Assembly: GCA_031178005.1 (NCBI GenBank)
Contig: JAPSJV010000001.1
Location: 186,001 to 250,000 of the forward strand
Source: Pseudarthrobacter sp.
Lineage (GTDB): Bacteria > Actinomycetota > Actinomycetes > Actinomycetales > Micrococcaceae
Direction of reading: 5' to 3'
Length of the DNA stretch: 64,000 nucleotides
This document shows, piece by piece, positions 19,637 through 28,917 of the stretch (positions are counted from its first letter, which is position 1; the number at the start of each line of letters is the position of its first letter). Both the position numbers and the translations under genes were made by a program. Below the pieces are notes generated by a model. That model did no database searches. It saw only the letters and a program-made list of their open reading frames with translations, and was not told the origin of the DNA.

Positions 19637-20938
19637 ATGAACAAGCAAAGCCCGGCCCAGCCCGAAGGCCTCCAGGACAGCAAGGCAGGCTCCCCGACTT
19701 CCGCTGCCGCCACCTCAGGTAACTCCCGCTCCCAGTTCCAGGCAGTGCTGGGCCCTTTCACTGTCCGGGACCTCACAGTCTTTGGCGCCGGGCTCGTGCT
19801 CTTTGCCGCTTCACTCCTCCCGCTGTTCGCGGAAACCTACAACCTCTGGAACCTGGGCAGCTTGTTCTCGCTGGCGCTCGGTATCCTGCTTCCGCTGATA
19901 GTTGTGGCGCTCTTCGTGGCCCGCCGGCTGACTCCGCAGACCGGACTGCGCATCGGCTCGCTGTCCGTCGACCAGTTCGCGTCCGTGACGGCGTCTTACA
20001 CGCTGGGGTTCTTCTTCCTGGCCGCGGCCGCTTCCTTTGCACCTACGCTCCTTCTGGGTCTTCTCGGCGCCTTGGTGTTCTTTGCCGCCACGGTTCTGGG
20101 CCGCTTCCTGCCCTTCTTTTCAGGTGATTTCCTGAACCGTGCAGAGGTCCCCGCCCACGTGGTGGCCCGTGATTCCGCGGTGCCTGCAGCCAAGCCCAAC
20201 GCGCCCAAACCGGCTAAGCCGGATGCCGCGACTGCTGGTCCGGATGCTGATGCGGCTTCAGCCACCAGCGGTCCTGCCAGTACCTGGAAGGCCGCCGCCG
20301 CCAAAACCGCCGCCGCCGTGGCTGCCGTAACGGGAAAGAACGACGCCGACAAGGCTGCTGGTTCCGACGCTGCTGGTTCTGAGGCTGCGAAGCGCGATTC
20401 CGTCACCTCGAGCGCTTCACAGTCCGACGCCGGGATCCCGGCGGGATCGGCTGCCGCACCTTCTTCTTCGGCTGCGCCCGCCGGGCCGGCTTCCTCGGCG
20501 ACCACCGGCGCAGCAGCCGCAGGTGCCGCCGCCCCGGCACCCACGATGGCTTCCGCCGTCGTACCTCCCCGGTCCGAAGAGGAGAAGAACACCGCAGCTG
20601 CAACCGCCGATGCCACGCGGCAGGCCGGGCCGGACCAGGGCTCGGCAACGCCGGCAACCACCGTCAACCCCCAGGTCCGTCGCCAGGACCCAATCGGCGC
20701 CACCGTGGATCCCGCCAGCCGTGCGGAACCCGACCAGCAGCCCGCATACGAGGCCTTTTGGTTCGCCGTAGCGCAGCCGCGCACGGCAGTTGATCCGCGG
20801 ACCGGGTCGCCGGCCTTCGTGATTGAGCCGGGCGGCTGGGTGCTGGCGCTGGAGGACCGCGGGCACGAGTTCCTCGTCCAGCACACGGATGGACGCGTCG
20901 GCGTCCTGCGCGACCTTAGCAATATCGAGCGGGGCTAA
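19637..20938 (+). CDS. Four-helix membrane protein with long Ala/Pro-rich linker and C-terminal conserved domain
   Basis: 433 residues from ATG 19637 (AAGGAG ribosome site). Four hydrophobic helices at about 45-165 are followed by a ~190-residue low-complexity Ala/Ser/Pro/Asp linker. A C-terminal ~65 residues rich in aromatics (AYEAFWFAVAQPR ... GGWVLALEDRGHEFLV) looks folded. I recognise no named family. It precedes nth by 7 bp. In mycobacteria unrelated small membrane protein genes occupy the same interval between acs and nth. Confidence 0.75.
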   Translation: MNKQSPAQPEGLQDSKAGSPTSAAATSGNSRSQFQAVLGPFTVRDLTVFGAGLVLFAASLLPLFAETYNLWNLGSLFSLALGILLPLIVVALFVARRLTPQTGLRIGSLSVDQFASVTASYTLGFFFLAAAASFAPTLLLGLLGALVFFAATVLGRFLPFFSGDFLNRAEVPAHVVARDSAVPAAKPNAPKPAKPDAATAGPDADAASATSGPASTWKAAAAKTAAAVAAVTGKNDADKAAGSDAAGSEAAKRDSVTSSASQSDAGIPAGSAAAPSSSAAPAGPASSATTGAAAAGAAAPAPTMASAVVPPRSEEEKNTAAATADATRQAGPDQGSATPATTVNPQVRRQDPIGATVDPASRAEPDQQPAYEAFWFAVAQPRTAVDPRTGSPAFVIEPGGWVLALEDRGHEFLVQHTDGRVGVLRDLSNIERG

Positions 20939-20945
20939 TAACGCC

Positions 20946-21815
20946 ATGGCCACGACCGGGCAGGGGAATTCAAGGCCCTCCAAGGAGCGCGCACAGGAGG
21001 AGCCATCGACGGAACCGATACCAAAGGCGGTCCCGGGGGAATCCCTGCTCGCGCTCAAACGGCGGGCCAGGCGGATCAACAGGGAACTGGGCATGGCCTA
21101 TCCCTACGCGCATGCAGAGCTGGATTTCAGCAACGCGTTCGAATTGCTGGTGGCTACGGTCTTGTCGGCGCAGACCACGGATGTGCTGATCAACAAGATC
21201 ACGCCGCTGCTGTTCGCAAAGTATCCGGATGCCCGGCATCTGGCGGACGCTGACCCGGCCGACCTTGAAGAGATTCTGCGGCCCACAGGGTTTTTCCGGG
21301 CCAAGTCCCGGAACATCCTGGCACTGGCCAACCGGCTGGTTGATGAGTACGACGGCCAGGTCCCGGGCAAATTGGCGGACCTGGTGACGCTCCCAGGCGT
21401 CGGGCGCAAGACGGCGAACGTGGTGCTGGGCAACGCTTTCGGGATTCCCGGCATCACTGTGGATACACACTTCGGACGCCTGGCCCGCCGCTTCGGCTGG
21501 ACTGCGTCCGAGGATCCGGTCCGCATCGAAGCGGAAGTCGGTGCGCTTTTTGAGCCCAAGGACTGGACCATGCTGTCCCACCGTGTGGTGTTCCACGGCC
21601 GCCGGGTCTGCCACTCGCGCCGGCCTGCCTGCGGCGCTTGCCCCGTGGCCAACTGGTGCCCCAGCTATGGAATGGGCGAGACAGATCCCGTAAAAGCCGC
21701 GAAGCTGCTCAAATACGAGCTGGCGCCCGGCAACGAAGCGCTCCTGGCCCAATTGCTGGCCGAGACGCACCGAGCGGCTGAAATCCGGATGGCATCGCAG
21801 AAGCAGAACAGATGA
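20946..21815 (+). CDS. nth: Endonuclease III (DNA glycosylase/AP lyase)
   Basis: 289 residues from ATG 20946, with a ~45-residue extra N-terminus relative to E. coli Nth. The helix-hairpin-helix LPGVGRKTANVVL contains the catalytic lysine, and VDTHFGRLARR the catalytic aspartate. The [4Fe-4S] cluster ligands are present as C-x6-C-x2-C-x5-C near residues 220-237 (CHSRRPACGACPVANWC). It removes oxidised pyrimidines in base excision repair. Stop overlaps the Nudix gene start (ATGA). Confidence 0.97.
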   Translation: MATTGQGNSRPSKERAQEEPSTEPIPKAVPGESLLALKRRARRINRELGMAYPYAHAELDFSNAFELLVATVLSAQTTDVLINKITPLLFAKYPDARHLADADPADLEEILRPTGFFRAKSRNILALANRLVDEYDGQVPGKLADLVTLPGVGRKTANVVLGNAFGIPGITVDTHFGRLARRFGWTASEDPVRIEAEVGALFEPKDWTMLSHRVVFHGRRVCHSRRPACGACPVANWCPSYGMGETDPVKAAKLLKYELAPGNEALLAQLLAETHRAAEIRMASQKQNR

Positions 21816-22495
21816 ATGCCCGGGAAGACCTCCTGAACCTGGTGGCCGCCCACGAATCCGGCAACGGAGCAGCCGGACACCCGCACCTTGACCCGAAGGC
21901 CCTCGACGCTGCGGCCGCGCGGCGGGCAGCGGTCCTGGTTCTTTTCGGCGTCCTTGATGATGTGCCTGCCCAGTCCGATAAACCATACGCGTCGGCTGAC
22001 CTGGATGTGTTGCTTCTTGAACGGGCCCACACCCTCAATTCGCACCCTGGCGAGGTGGCTTTCCCTGGCGGTGGCATCGATTCCGAGGGAGAGGGGGCGG
22101 CTGAAGCAGCCCTCCGGGAGGCCGAAGAGGAGACCGGGCTGGACCGCACCGGCGTCGAAATCCTGGGTGTGCTGCCCGAGCTGGGGCTGATCCGCAGCAA
22201 TTTCCTGGTGCGTCCGGTCCTGGCCTGGTGGGCGTCACCCTCACCGGTCCGCGTGGTGGACTATGGCGAATCCGCCCAGGTTTTCCGTGTTCCCGTCCGG
22301 GACCTGCTGGACCCGGCGAACAGGGTCACTGCCACCATTACGGCCTTTGGCCAGACCCACAAGAGCCCTGGATTCCTGGTCCGGGACGTGCTGGTGTGGG
22401 GGTTTACGGGCCTGATCCTCGACGGACTGTTCGACCAGCTGGGGTGGACCGTGCCCTGGGACCATGGCCGGGAGTACAAGATTTCCCGGCACTAG
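21812..22495 (+). CDS. Nudix hydrolase, CoA pyrophosphatase-like
   Basis: 227 residues. The Nudix box (Gx5Ex7REUxEExGU) is intact: AFPGGGIDSEGEG followed by REAEEETGL at about residues 80-108. The upstream LNSHPGEVAFPGG is the NuCoA-type segment of CoA pyrophosphatases, which cleave CoA into phosphopantetheine and 3',5'-ADP. Translationally coupled to nth, as in mycobacteria where Rv3672c is a neighbour of nth (Rv3674c) and marP. Confidence 0.92.
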   Translation: MNAREDLLNLVAAHESGNGAAGHPHLDPKALDAAAARRAAVLVLFGVLDDVPAQSDKPYASADLDVLLLERAHTLNSHPGEVAFPGGGIDSEGEGAAEAALREAEEETGLDRTGVEILGVLPELGLIRSNFLVRPVLAWWASPSPVRVVDYGESAQVFRVPVRDLLDPANRVTATITAFGQTHKSPGFLVRDVLVWGFTGLILDGLFDQLGWTVPWDHGREYKISRH

Positions 22496-22538
22496 TTATT
22501 GCGTTGGGCGCAGTTATTGGTTCGGGCCCGGGTATTTT

Positions 22539-23534
22539 CTACTTCCGCAGTACGGCTTCCGGCGCAGGCACCGGTGTCTGTCCTGCCGTCCGATAGAAAC
22601 TGACTTCGGCTTGCTCTGCCTTGGCCTTGTGGACTGCTGCCAGTGCTGCTGCGTCCGCGGGATCCAGGGCATGACGCTCCGCAGCCGCAGCCAGCCAGGA
22701 CCTGGCCAGCACGGCGTCGTGCTGCTCACCCAGGAGTCGTTGTTGGATGGTGGCGGGTTCCAGGATGGCTGCTGCCGTTTCAGGGAAGGCCGGTGCCACG
22801 GCATCTGTGGCGTAGCGCAGCTCCTTCAATGCCTTCCTGGTGTTGTGCAGGGCGGCGTGGTGTTCCTCCGCGCCAGCCTCCGCCATGGTCAGCTGAAATC
22901 CGCTCCGGACTGCCAACCAGCTGGCCTGAAGTGCTGTCCGGGCCTTCTTCCGTCCCGTTTTTATGCCGGGATGCCTGTCGAGGGCCTGCTTCAGGTTGTG
23001 GATGGAGCAGCGGTAACCGGCGGTTGCTGGTTCCGTGGGAGCCTGCCCGGCCTGCCCGGCCTGCCCGGCCTGCCCGGCCTGCCCGGCCTGCCCGGCCTGC
23101 CCGGCCTGCCCGGCCTGCCCGGCCTGCCCGGCCTGCCCGGCCTGCCCGGCCTGCCCGGCCTGCCCGGCCTGCGCCGAAGAGTGCACGTCCAGGGCACGAA
23201 TAAGGCCCCGGATGGCGGCAGGCCGGCGCCATTCCGCCCCTTCGTCCATGGCACGTTCCAGGCTCATGGCCAGCACATGGGCGTCCCGTGATTCGCCCAG
23301 CCGGCGGGCAAGCTCCTTCAGGCTCTCCCGGTCCTTGCGGGGAAGCTTTGGCAGCAGGTCCTTGTAGACACGGGCCGCCGACCTGAAACGCCGCAGAGCC
23401 TGCCGGGCGTCATGAATGGCCTGGGGGTCTGCAGACAGGGCAGGATCCAGCTGCTCATCGATCCGGCTCAGCTGCGTATGGAGGTACTCATGCAGGACGG
23501 CGCCTGGCTTGGAAGCGGACTTATTTGGCGGCAT
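22539..23534 (-). CDS. CHAD-domain protein with (Ala-Gly-Gln)14 insert
   Basis: 331 residues from ATG 23534, overlapping the end of the polymerase-like gene upstream by 14 bp. CHAD domains are helical and bind polyphosphate through conserved histidines: VLHEYLHTQLSRID and AIHDARQALRRFRSAARVY at the start of half one, and EHHAALHNTRKALKELRYATD in half two. Between the halves (residues ~121-165) lie 14 perfect Ala-Gly-Gln triplets coded by a 9-bp DNA repeat. Gly at every third place gives a collagen-like G-X-Y period, without the usual prolines. Probably a flexible or length-variable linker. Confidence 0.88.
   Translation of the reverse strand: MPPNKSASKPGAVLHEYLHTQLSRIDEQLDPALSADPQAIHDARQALRRFRSAARVYKDLLPKLPRKDRESLKELARRLGESRDAHVLAMSLERAMDEGAEWRRPAAIRGLIRALDVHSSAQAGQAGQAGQAGQAGQAGQAGQAGQAGQAGQAGQAGQAGQAGQAPTEPATAGYRCSIHNLKQALDRHPGIKTGRKKARTALQASWLAVRSGFQLTMAEAGAEEHHAALHNTRKALKELRYATDAVAPAFPETAAAILEPATIQQRLLGEQHDAVLARSWLAAAAERHALDPADAAALAAVHKAKAEQAEVSFYRTAGQTPVPAPEAVLRK
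23041..23172. repeat. Minisatellite: 14 perfect copies of the 9-bp unit GCCTGCCCG
   Basis: Perfect tandem copies run 23041-23166, plus a partial copy to 23172. The unit is a multiple of three, so copy-number change alters the CHAD protein length without a frameshift. No base has diverged among the 14 copies, indicating recent expansion or active homogenisation. Confidence 0.98.
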
Positions 23535-25257
23535 CGTAAGAATCCACCACCGCAACGCTGACCGGGAATTCCACGGGAATCCGGCCAAAGAGGAGCTCCT
23601 TGGCCGAGTTTGCGGCGTCTTCGATGGCCGCAATGCAGGAGGGGACCGCGGCCACCGGCGCATGCACCATCACCTCATCATGGAGGAAGAACACCAGCTC
23701 GCCCGTGGTCGAACCGCCGGCACCTAGGGCGCGCAGCCGCCGTCGTAATTCCGCCAACCAGCAGGACGCCCAGTCCGCAGCTGATCCCTGCACCACGAAA
23801 TTCCGGGTAAACCTGCCGCGCGAGCGCGCGATGGATTCGGCCCTGCGCTGCTCCTCGGCCGACGTCGAACGCTGGCTTCGGTACCACGCCTCGGATGGCG
23901 GCGGGGTGCTCCTGCCCAGGCGGGTGCTGACGGTCCGCCCTGCTTCACCGTCACGTGCAGCCCGTTCCACATACTCGACGGCGCGCGGATAGGTCCGCGC
24001 GAGCTGCGGCATCAGGCGTCCGGACTCGCCCGTGGTTGCGCCGTAGATAGCGCCGAGCAGCGAGATTTTTGCCTTGGCCCGGTCGCCGCCGAAACCCTGG
24101 GCCGCGATGCCTGCGTACAGGTCCTTGTCCCGCGCCGCCTCCGCCATCTTGGTGTCCTGTGCCAAGGCAACCAGGACCCGGGGCTCCAGTTGCGCGGCAT
24201 CGGCAACAATCAGCTTGTGGCCGGGTTCGGCATGCACGGCACCGCGGATCTGGCGTGGAATCTGCAACGCGCCGCCGCCGCGCGAAGCCCAGCGGCCGGA
24301 GACCACCCCGCCTACAACGTATTCAGGACGGAACCTGCCGTCCTCCACCCAGGCGTCCAGCCATGCCCAGCCGTTGGCCGTGTGCAGCCGCGAGAGTTTC
24401 TTGTACTGCAGCAACGGTTCGATGGCCGGATGATCCGATTCCTGCAGCTCCCATTGCCGGGTGGATTTCACCTCGATGCCGTTGCGGTGCAGGGCCCGGA
24501 TCAGGTCCTGGGGCGAATCGGGGTTGAGCTGGGGCGAGCCGAGCAACGTCCGCAGCTGGTTGCCAAGCGCTTCCAGCTTCGCCGGCCGCTGGCCATTGGC
24601 AGGCCTGGGGCCCAGGAAGTCCTCCAGGATGCTGCCGTGGAGTTCCTCCCGCCAAGGCACGCCGGCGTGCTGCATTTCGGCCGCAATCATGGCCGAGGCG
24701 GACTCGGCCGCGAGCAGGAGCTGGAGCCGGTGCCGCTGGTTTCCTTCGAGGGGTACCTCGGCCACCGCCTGCTGCTGCGCGGCGAACTCACTGCGCAGGT
24801 CTTTCAGGCCCAGCCTGGTACCGTTCGCTCCACTCGTTCCGGCGGTGCGGTGGGGAGCATCGAACAAGGCGCCCTGGTCAGCGGGCGGCGGAGGTGGCCG
24901 GAGCACGCGTGGCGGCTCGGACAGGCCGTCATCAGCCGGGAGCCGTTCACTGGATTGCGCGTAGTCGGTATGGATAGTGAACTCGGAGAACGCCAGGATG
25001 TTGCCGCAGAGCGTGAGGTCGTGGCAGCGTTCGAGGTCGATGCCGGACGCCAGCATCTGCGGGTACCAGTCCTGGGTTCGGTTCCAGACCCAACGGGGGC
25101 GCGTGCTGCTGCCGGCGTTTTCCAGGCCGCGGACGACTGCGGGGAGTTCCTGCGCGCGGACCACCCGCGGTTCGGGCCGGTCCGGGTGGGGATCACCGGA
25201 TGCAGTGAGTGCCTGCAGGGCCGCCCCGTCGGGGTGGGAGGCGAGTAGCAGGTACAT
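23521..25257 (-). CDS. Family-A DNA polymerase-like protein (bifunctional 3'-5' exonuclease/polymerase annotation family)
   Basis: 578 residues. The polymerase domain (~200-578) has motif A as VADAAQLEPRVLVALAQD (canonical DYSQIELR, so the Tyr and Ser are replaced but Asp, Gln, Glu and Arg kept), motif B as RAKAKISLLGAIYGATTG, and motif C FFLHDEVMVH, with the metal-binding HDE. The N-terminal ~200 residues lack clear exonuclease DEDD motifs. It is shorter than PolI (~900) and is the actinobacterial accessory type. Biochemical role unknown; possibly repair synthesis. It starts 205 bp from the divergent ssd gene. Confidence 0.85.
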   Translation of the reverse strand: MYLLLASHPDGAALQALTASGDPHPDRPEPRVVRAQELPAVVRGLENAGSSTRPRWVWNRTQDWYPQMLASGIDLERCHDLTLCGNILAFSEFTIHTDYAQSSERLPADDGLSEPPRVLRPPPPPADQGALFDAPHRTAGTSGANGTRLGLKDLRSEFAAQQQAVAEVPLEGNQRHRLQLLLAAESASAMIAAEMQHAGVPWREELHGSILEDFLGPRPANGQRPAKLEALGNQLRTLLGSPQLNPDSPQDLIRALHRNGIEVKSTRQWELQESDHPAIEPLLQYKKLSRLHTANGWAWLDAWVEDGRFRPEYVVGGVVSGRWASRGGGALQIPRQIRGAVHAEPGHKLIVADAAQLEPRVLVALAQDTKMAEAARDKDLYAGIAAQGFGGDRAKAKISLLGAIYGATTGESGRLMPQLARTYPRAVEYVERAARDGEAGRTVSTRLGRSTPPPSEAWYRSQRSTSAEEQRRAESIARSRGRFTRNFVVQGSAADWASCWLAELRRRLRALGAGGSTTGELVFFLHDEVMVHAPVAAVPSCIAAIEDAANSAKELLFGRIPVEFPVSVAVVDSYDAAK

Positions 25258-25462
25258 GCCTCAATTCTGCCCGCTCGGAGGGGAAGGTCAGTACCGGCAG
25301 TTTGCGTATGTGGACAGTTGCCCTGTTCTGGGGCGTTGTTGAGGAGTTTTCCGTGCCCAGTACTCCTCCACAAGGCTCTGGCGCGAGACATTATTATCAG
25401 CCTTTTCCACATAGCGCAGCCCTGGTCTTCTGCGTTCCGAGGCGATCCGTCACAGTGGCTGC

Positions 25463-26674
25463 ATGAACAGGCACCAGCGATCACCGGACGCTTCCGATCT
25501 CCAGGCAGCCCACCTGCCCTTGTCCGGACCAACGCATCCGGACGTCCGCGCAGGTGCTGATTCGCGCGGGAACCCGGGCTCAATGGTGGACCGGCCGGAC
25601 GAGTCCTGGCTCCCTGGCGGCCCCGGGGAGATCCTGCTGGTGACGGCCTTTGATTTCCTCCGTCATGAGGTGGCCCGCATCGTCGCCGCAGCCGGTGGGC
25701 AGTTGCGCTGTGTGGATGACGCAGGCCAGGCGGCCCCCTTCTGGGATTCCGCTGAGGCGGTGCTGGTGGGGAGTGATATTACGGAACTCCCGGGCCGGCG
25801 CCGCGCTCCGGCTGTCCTGGTGGGAACCAATGGTGAGGGGGACAGCTTGTGGCATCTGGCAGCCTCGTTGGGAGCCGAACGCGTTGCGGTGCTCCCTGAT
25901 GCTGCGGGATGGCTCGCCGAGCACCTCGCGCGGTCACGGTCACCGGAAGCAGGCGGCCTGGTTGTTGGTGTGACGGGAGGCTGCGGCGGAGCCGGCGCCA
26001 GCACCGCTGCCATCTGGCTGTGCCAGGCTGCCGCTGGACTTGGGGCCAGCACGCTCCTGATCGATGGTGATCCGTGGGGAGGCGGGCTGGAACTGGCCCT
26101 GGCGGCTGAGGAATCGCCGGGACTGCGGTGGCCGGGGCTCGCGGAAGCCAGCGGAAGCATCGACCCGGAACAATTGCGGCAGTCCCTGCCTACAGCCGGG
26201 GGATTCTCGTTCCTTTCGTGGCCCGGCAGCCGGGACCGGCCGGCGGCAGTTCCCAGCGCCACCCTGGCAGGGGTCATGGATGCGGCCAGGCGCGGATATG
26301 AGGTGGTAGTTGTGGATTTAGGCCGGGCGGCGGAACCGGTCCAACAATTCGCGTGGGACTGCGACCGCATGCTGATCGTAATCCCGCCCCGTCTGAAGGC
26401 GGCAGTTGCTGCTGCCCGCCTGGTACAGGAGCTCCCGCCGATAGAAACGGGCCTGCTGGTCCGAGGCCGGGCAAAGGCGGGGCTCGACGCCGCCCTGATC
26501 TCCGAGGCAGTGCGCTTGCCCATCCACGGCTACATCCCGGAACTCCGTGGCACCGCGGCTGCCACTGAATCGGGCAACCTGCTGGAGCTTGGCAAGCGGC
26601 GGAACGTCCGGCGCTTTGCCGCTGGCGTTCTGGATGCAGTGGACGATGTCCTCCTGCCGGCGGACATGTCATGA
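25463..26674 (+). CDS. ssd: Ssd/CpaE-like pilus-locus ATPase (septum-site determining protein family)
   Basis: 403 residues from ATG 25463. MinD/CpaE-type P-loop region VVGVTGGCGGAGASTAAIWLCQ with a deviant Walker A lacking the usual GKG lysine, and DGDPWGGGLELAL plus VVVVDLGR downstream. N-terminal ~110 residues resemble a degenerate receiver domain, as in CpaE. In mycobacteria the orthologue (Rv3660c, Ssd) heads the Tad locus and affects septation. Here it also heads the cluster, overlapping tadA by ATGA. It likely localises the pilus machinery. Confidence 0.88.
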   Translation: MNRHQRSPDASDLQAAHLPLSGPTHPDVRAGADSRGNPGSMVDRPDESWLPGGPGEILLVTAFDFLRHEVARIVAAAGGQLRCVDDAGQAAPFWDSAEAVLVGSDITELPGRRRAPAVLVGTNGEGDSLWHLAASLGAERVAVLPDAAGWLAEHLARSRSPEAGGLVVGVTGGCGGAGASTAAIWLCQAAAGLGASTLLIDGDPWGGGLELALAAEESPGLRWPGLAEASGSIDPEQLRQSLPTAGGFSFLSWPGSRDRPAAVPSATLAGVMDAARRGYEVVVVDLGRAAEPVQQFAWDCDRMLIVIPPRLKAAVAAARLVQELPPIETGLLVRGRAKAGLDAALISEAVRLPIHGYIPELRGTAAATESGNLLELGKRRNVRRFAAGVLDAVDDVLLPADMS

Positions 26675-27996
26675 AAAGCGTGCCTCCCGGCCGGCGGCGG
26701 AAGGACATTACGGGCACCGGGTCCGGCAGTCCGCGCCTGGCTGTAGCGGAATCAGGCAGGCCACCCGTTGGCGGCCCCGGCACTAGCGGTAGCTCCCGGC
26801 TGGCAGAACCGGGACGCGGTGGCACCGCCACCATGGATCCCAGTCTTCTCGCAACAGTCCGCGAGTCAGTTATGGCGGGGGAAGGGCCGGTGACTCCCTC
26901 CAAAGTGGCAGCGGCGGTGCAGGCAACAGGGCGGCTGCTGGGAACCGCCGGATCGCTGGCCACGGCCGAACGGCTCAGCGCCGAGCTCAATGGTCTGGGC
27001 CCTCTCCAGGAGTTGACCCGGGACGAAACCGTGACTGACATCTTTGTGAACGCTCCTGACTCGGTTTGGGTAGATCGCGGTTCGGGACTGGAACGTACCG
27101 GCATTGTGTTTGCAGGGGAATCCCATGTGCGTGCCCTCGCCGCCAGGCTGGTCGCGGCGGGAGGACGCAGGCTTGATGACGGCTCGCCGTGCGTGGATGT
27201 CCGGTTGGATGCCGGCTACCGTGTCCACGCCGTCCTGCCGCCTATCTCCACCGCCGGCACGCTGCTTAGCGTAAGGATCCGTCGGGAGCAGGTATTTTCC
27301 CTGGACGAGCTACGGCGTAAAGGGATGTTCGGTGAAGTCATCCAGGACATTCTGCGGTGTCTCATCGAACGAAAGCTGAGCTTCCTGATCAGTGGTGCCA
27401 CCGGTTCGGGCAAAACCACCCTGCTCTCCACACTGCTGGGGCTGTGTCCACCCGGCGAGCGGCTTGTCCTCATTGAAGACGCGGCCGAGCTCAACCCGGT
27501 CCACCCGCACGTTGTAGCGTTGGAGACCCGCCACGGAAACCTCGAAGGCGGGGGAAGCGTAGACCTGGCGGAGCTGGTCAGGCAGGCGTTGCGGATGCGG
27601 CCGGACCGGCTGCTGGTCGGCGAATGCAGGGGTGCCGAGGTCCGGGAACTGCTCGCCGCCATGAATACCGGCCATACCGGCGGCGGCGGAACCATTCACG
27701 CCAATACCGCTACGGCAGTCCCGGCACGCCTCACTGCCCTGGGCGCGTTGGCCGGGATGGACCATACGGCTGTGCGTCTTCAGACGGCCAGCGCCCTGGA
27801 TGCCGTGATCCATGTCGAACGGACTGCACGCGGCCGTCGCCTCAGCTGCATCGGTTCAGTGATGGACCACGACGGCAACCTGGCCGTGGTGCCCGCCGTG
27901 GACATCATTGACGGGGCGCTGCGTATGGGCCCCGCGTGGAGCGCCTTGGCGCTGCGTCTGGGGATGGATCCGGATGTTCTGGGAGTGCACTCATGA
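26671..27996 (+). CDS. tadA: TadA/CpaF-type secretion ATPase
   Basis: 441 residues from ATG 26671 (a start at 26833, MDPSLLATV, is possible because the first ~54 residues are Gly/Pro/Arg-rich). Type II/IV secretion ATPase with Walker A SGATGSGKTTLLST, Asp box IEDAAEL, Walker B region MRPDRLLVGECRGAE and HTGGGGTIHANT His box. It powers assembly of Tad/Flp pili. Stop overlaps tadB by ATGA. Confidence 0.95.
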   Translation: MKSVPPGRRRKDITGTGSGSPRLAVAESGRPPVGGPGTSGSSRLAEPGRGGTATMDPSLLATVRESVMAGEGPVTPSKVAAAVQATGRLLGTAGSLATAERLSAELNGLGPLQELTRDETVTDIFVNAPDSVWVDRGSGLERTGIVFAGESHVRALAARLVAAGGRRLDDGSPCVDVRLDAGYRVHAVLPPISTAGTLLSVRIRREQVFSLDELRRKGMFGEVIQDILRCLIERKLSFLISGATGSGKTTLLSTLLGLCPPGERLVLIEDAAELNPVHPHVVALETRHGNLEGGGSVDLAELVRQALRMRPDRLLVGECRGAEVRELLAAMNTGHTGGGGTIHANTATAVPARLTALGALAGMDHTAVRLQTASALDAVIHVERTARGRRLSCIGSVMDHDGNLAVVPAVDIIDGALRMGPAWSALALRLGMDPDVLGVHS

Positions 27997-28883
27997 CAGG
28001 GCTCTTCCCGACGCTGCTCACCGGACTGCTGGTGCTGGCCGCTGTCCTCCTGCTGGCGCCCCGGCACAGTGTGACCACACGGCTTTGGCGTTTGCTCGGT
28101 CGCGGCGGGCTGGAAAGTACGCGCCGTCCTCCTTCCGGTTCTCAGGCTACCGGGATTGAACGACGCGGCGGATGGCCCGGCATCATCCCGGCCCTGTCAT
28201 CCCGGATAAGCGTCGTCCGGGCAAGGACCGGGAACGGGCCACAGAATGCGATGACGCTGGCTGTGCAGCAAATGGCAGCCCTCCTCAAGGGCGGCCGCAG
28301 CCAGGGGCGTCTTTGGGAAGAACTGATGCTGGTCCATGCAAGCCCGTCCACCGGTTCTCCATCCGGGGCGCCGGGATTTTTCCGGGCCGGGCAGCGCCCG
28401 GAAACCGGCCGGGTCTTGGGCAGGGCTTCGCTGGACGTGGTGGCCGCGGCGAGGGGAGCCTCAACACTTGGCCTTCCCGTCTCCACAGCGATCAGGAGCG
28501 CTGCGCTCCGGGGGTCCTTTCTGACGGACAGCCGTGAGCGCCGCGTATGGTTCGACGTCGCCGCCTGCCTGGACGTTGCCGACGCCAGCGGCTGCCCGCT
28601 CGCCGATGTCCTCACCCGGTTGGCGGCCCAGCTTGAAGTAGAAGATGATGCCGAGGCCGCCAGGCAAACGGCGCTCGCCGGACCCAAGAGCACCGTAACG
28701 CTCCTGAGTTGGCTGCCGCTGACTGGACTCGGCCTTGGCGTCGCACTGGGTGTGGACCCATTGGCCATGCTGCTGGGCACACCTATCGGCTTCGCTGCAC
28801 TTGTGGCAGGCGTCGTGCTGACGCTTGCTGGACGGCTATGGTCGGCCAGGCTGGTTCGATCCGCGGCCGTGGGTCCGGCATGA
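27993..28883 (+). CDS. tadB: TadB-like pilus assembly membrane protein
   Basis: 296 residues from ATG 27993. One N-terminal helix, a ~190-residue cytoplasmic T2SSF-type region (ALLKGGRSQGRLWEEL) and two C-terminal helices near 235-285. This is the inner-membrane platform paired with TadA. Coupled to tadA by a 4-bp overlap. Confidence 0.88.
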   Translation: MTGLFPTLLTGLLVLAAVLLLAPRHSVTTRLWRLLGRGGLESTRRPPSGSQATGIERRGGWPGIIPALSSRISVVRARTGNGPQNAMTLAVQQMAALLKGGRSQGRLWEELMLVHASPSTGSPSGAPGFFRAGQRPETGRVLGRASLDVVAAARGASTLGLPVSTAIRSAALRGSFLTDSRERRVWFDVAACLDVADASGCPLADVLTRLAAQLEVEDDAEAARQTALAGPKSTVTLLSWLPLTGLGLGVALGVDPLAMLLGTPIGFAALVAGVVLTLAGRLWSARLVRSAAVGPA

Positions 28884-28917
28884 GACCCGCGGGCTGGAGG
28901 AGAAAGGTCATGGCGGC

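Noticed and set aside
23041-23172. Short tandem repeat considered as a CRISPR array
   Set aside because: Units are contiguous 9-mers without spacers and are in a coding frame. No cas gene is present anywhere in the window.
22991-23254. Pro-Gly-Arg and Cys-Pro-Ala repeat proteins in other frames of the 9-bp repeat, which look collagen-like or Cys-rich
   Set aside because: They arise from the same perfect minisatellite. Only the Ala-Gly-Gln frame lies inside a real conserved CHAD gene with a ribosome site and homologous flanks.
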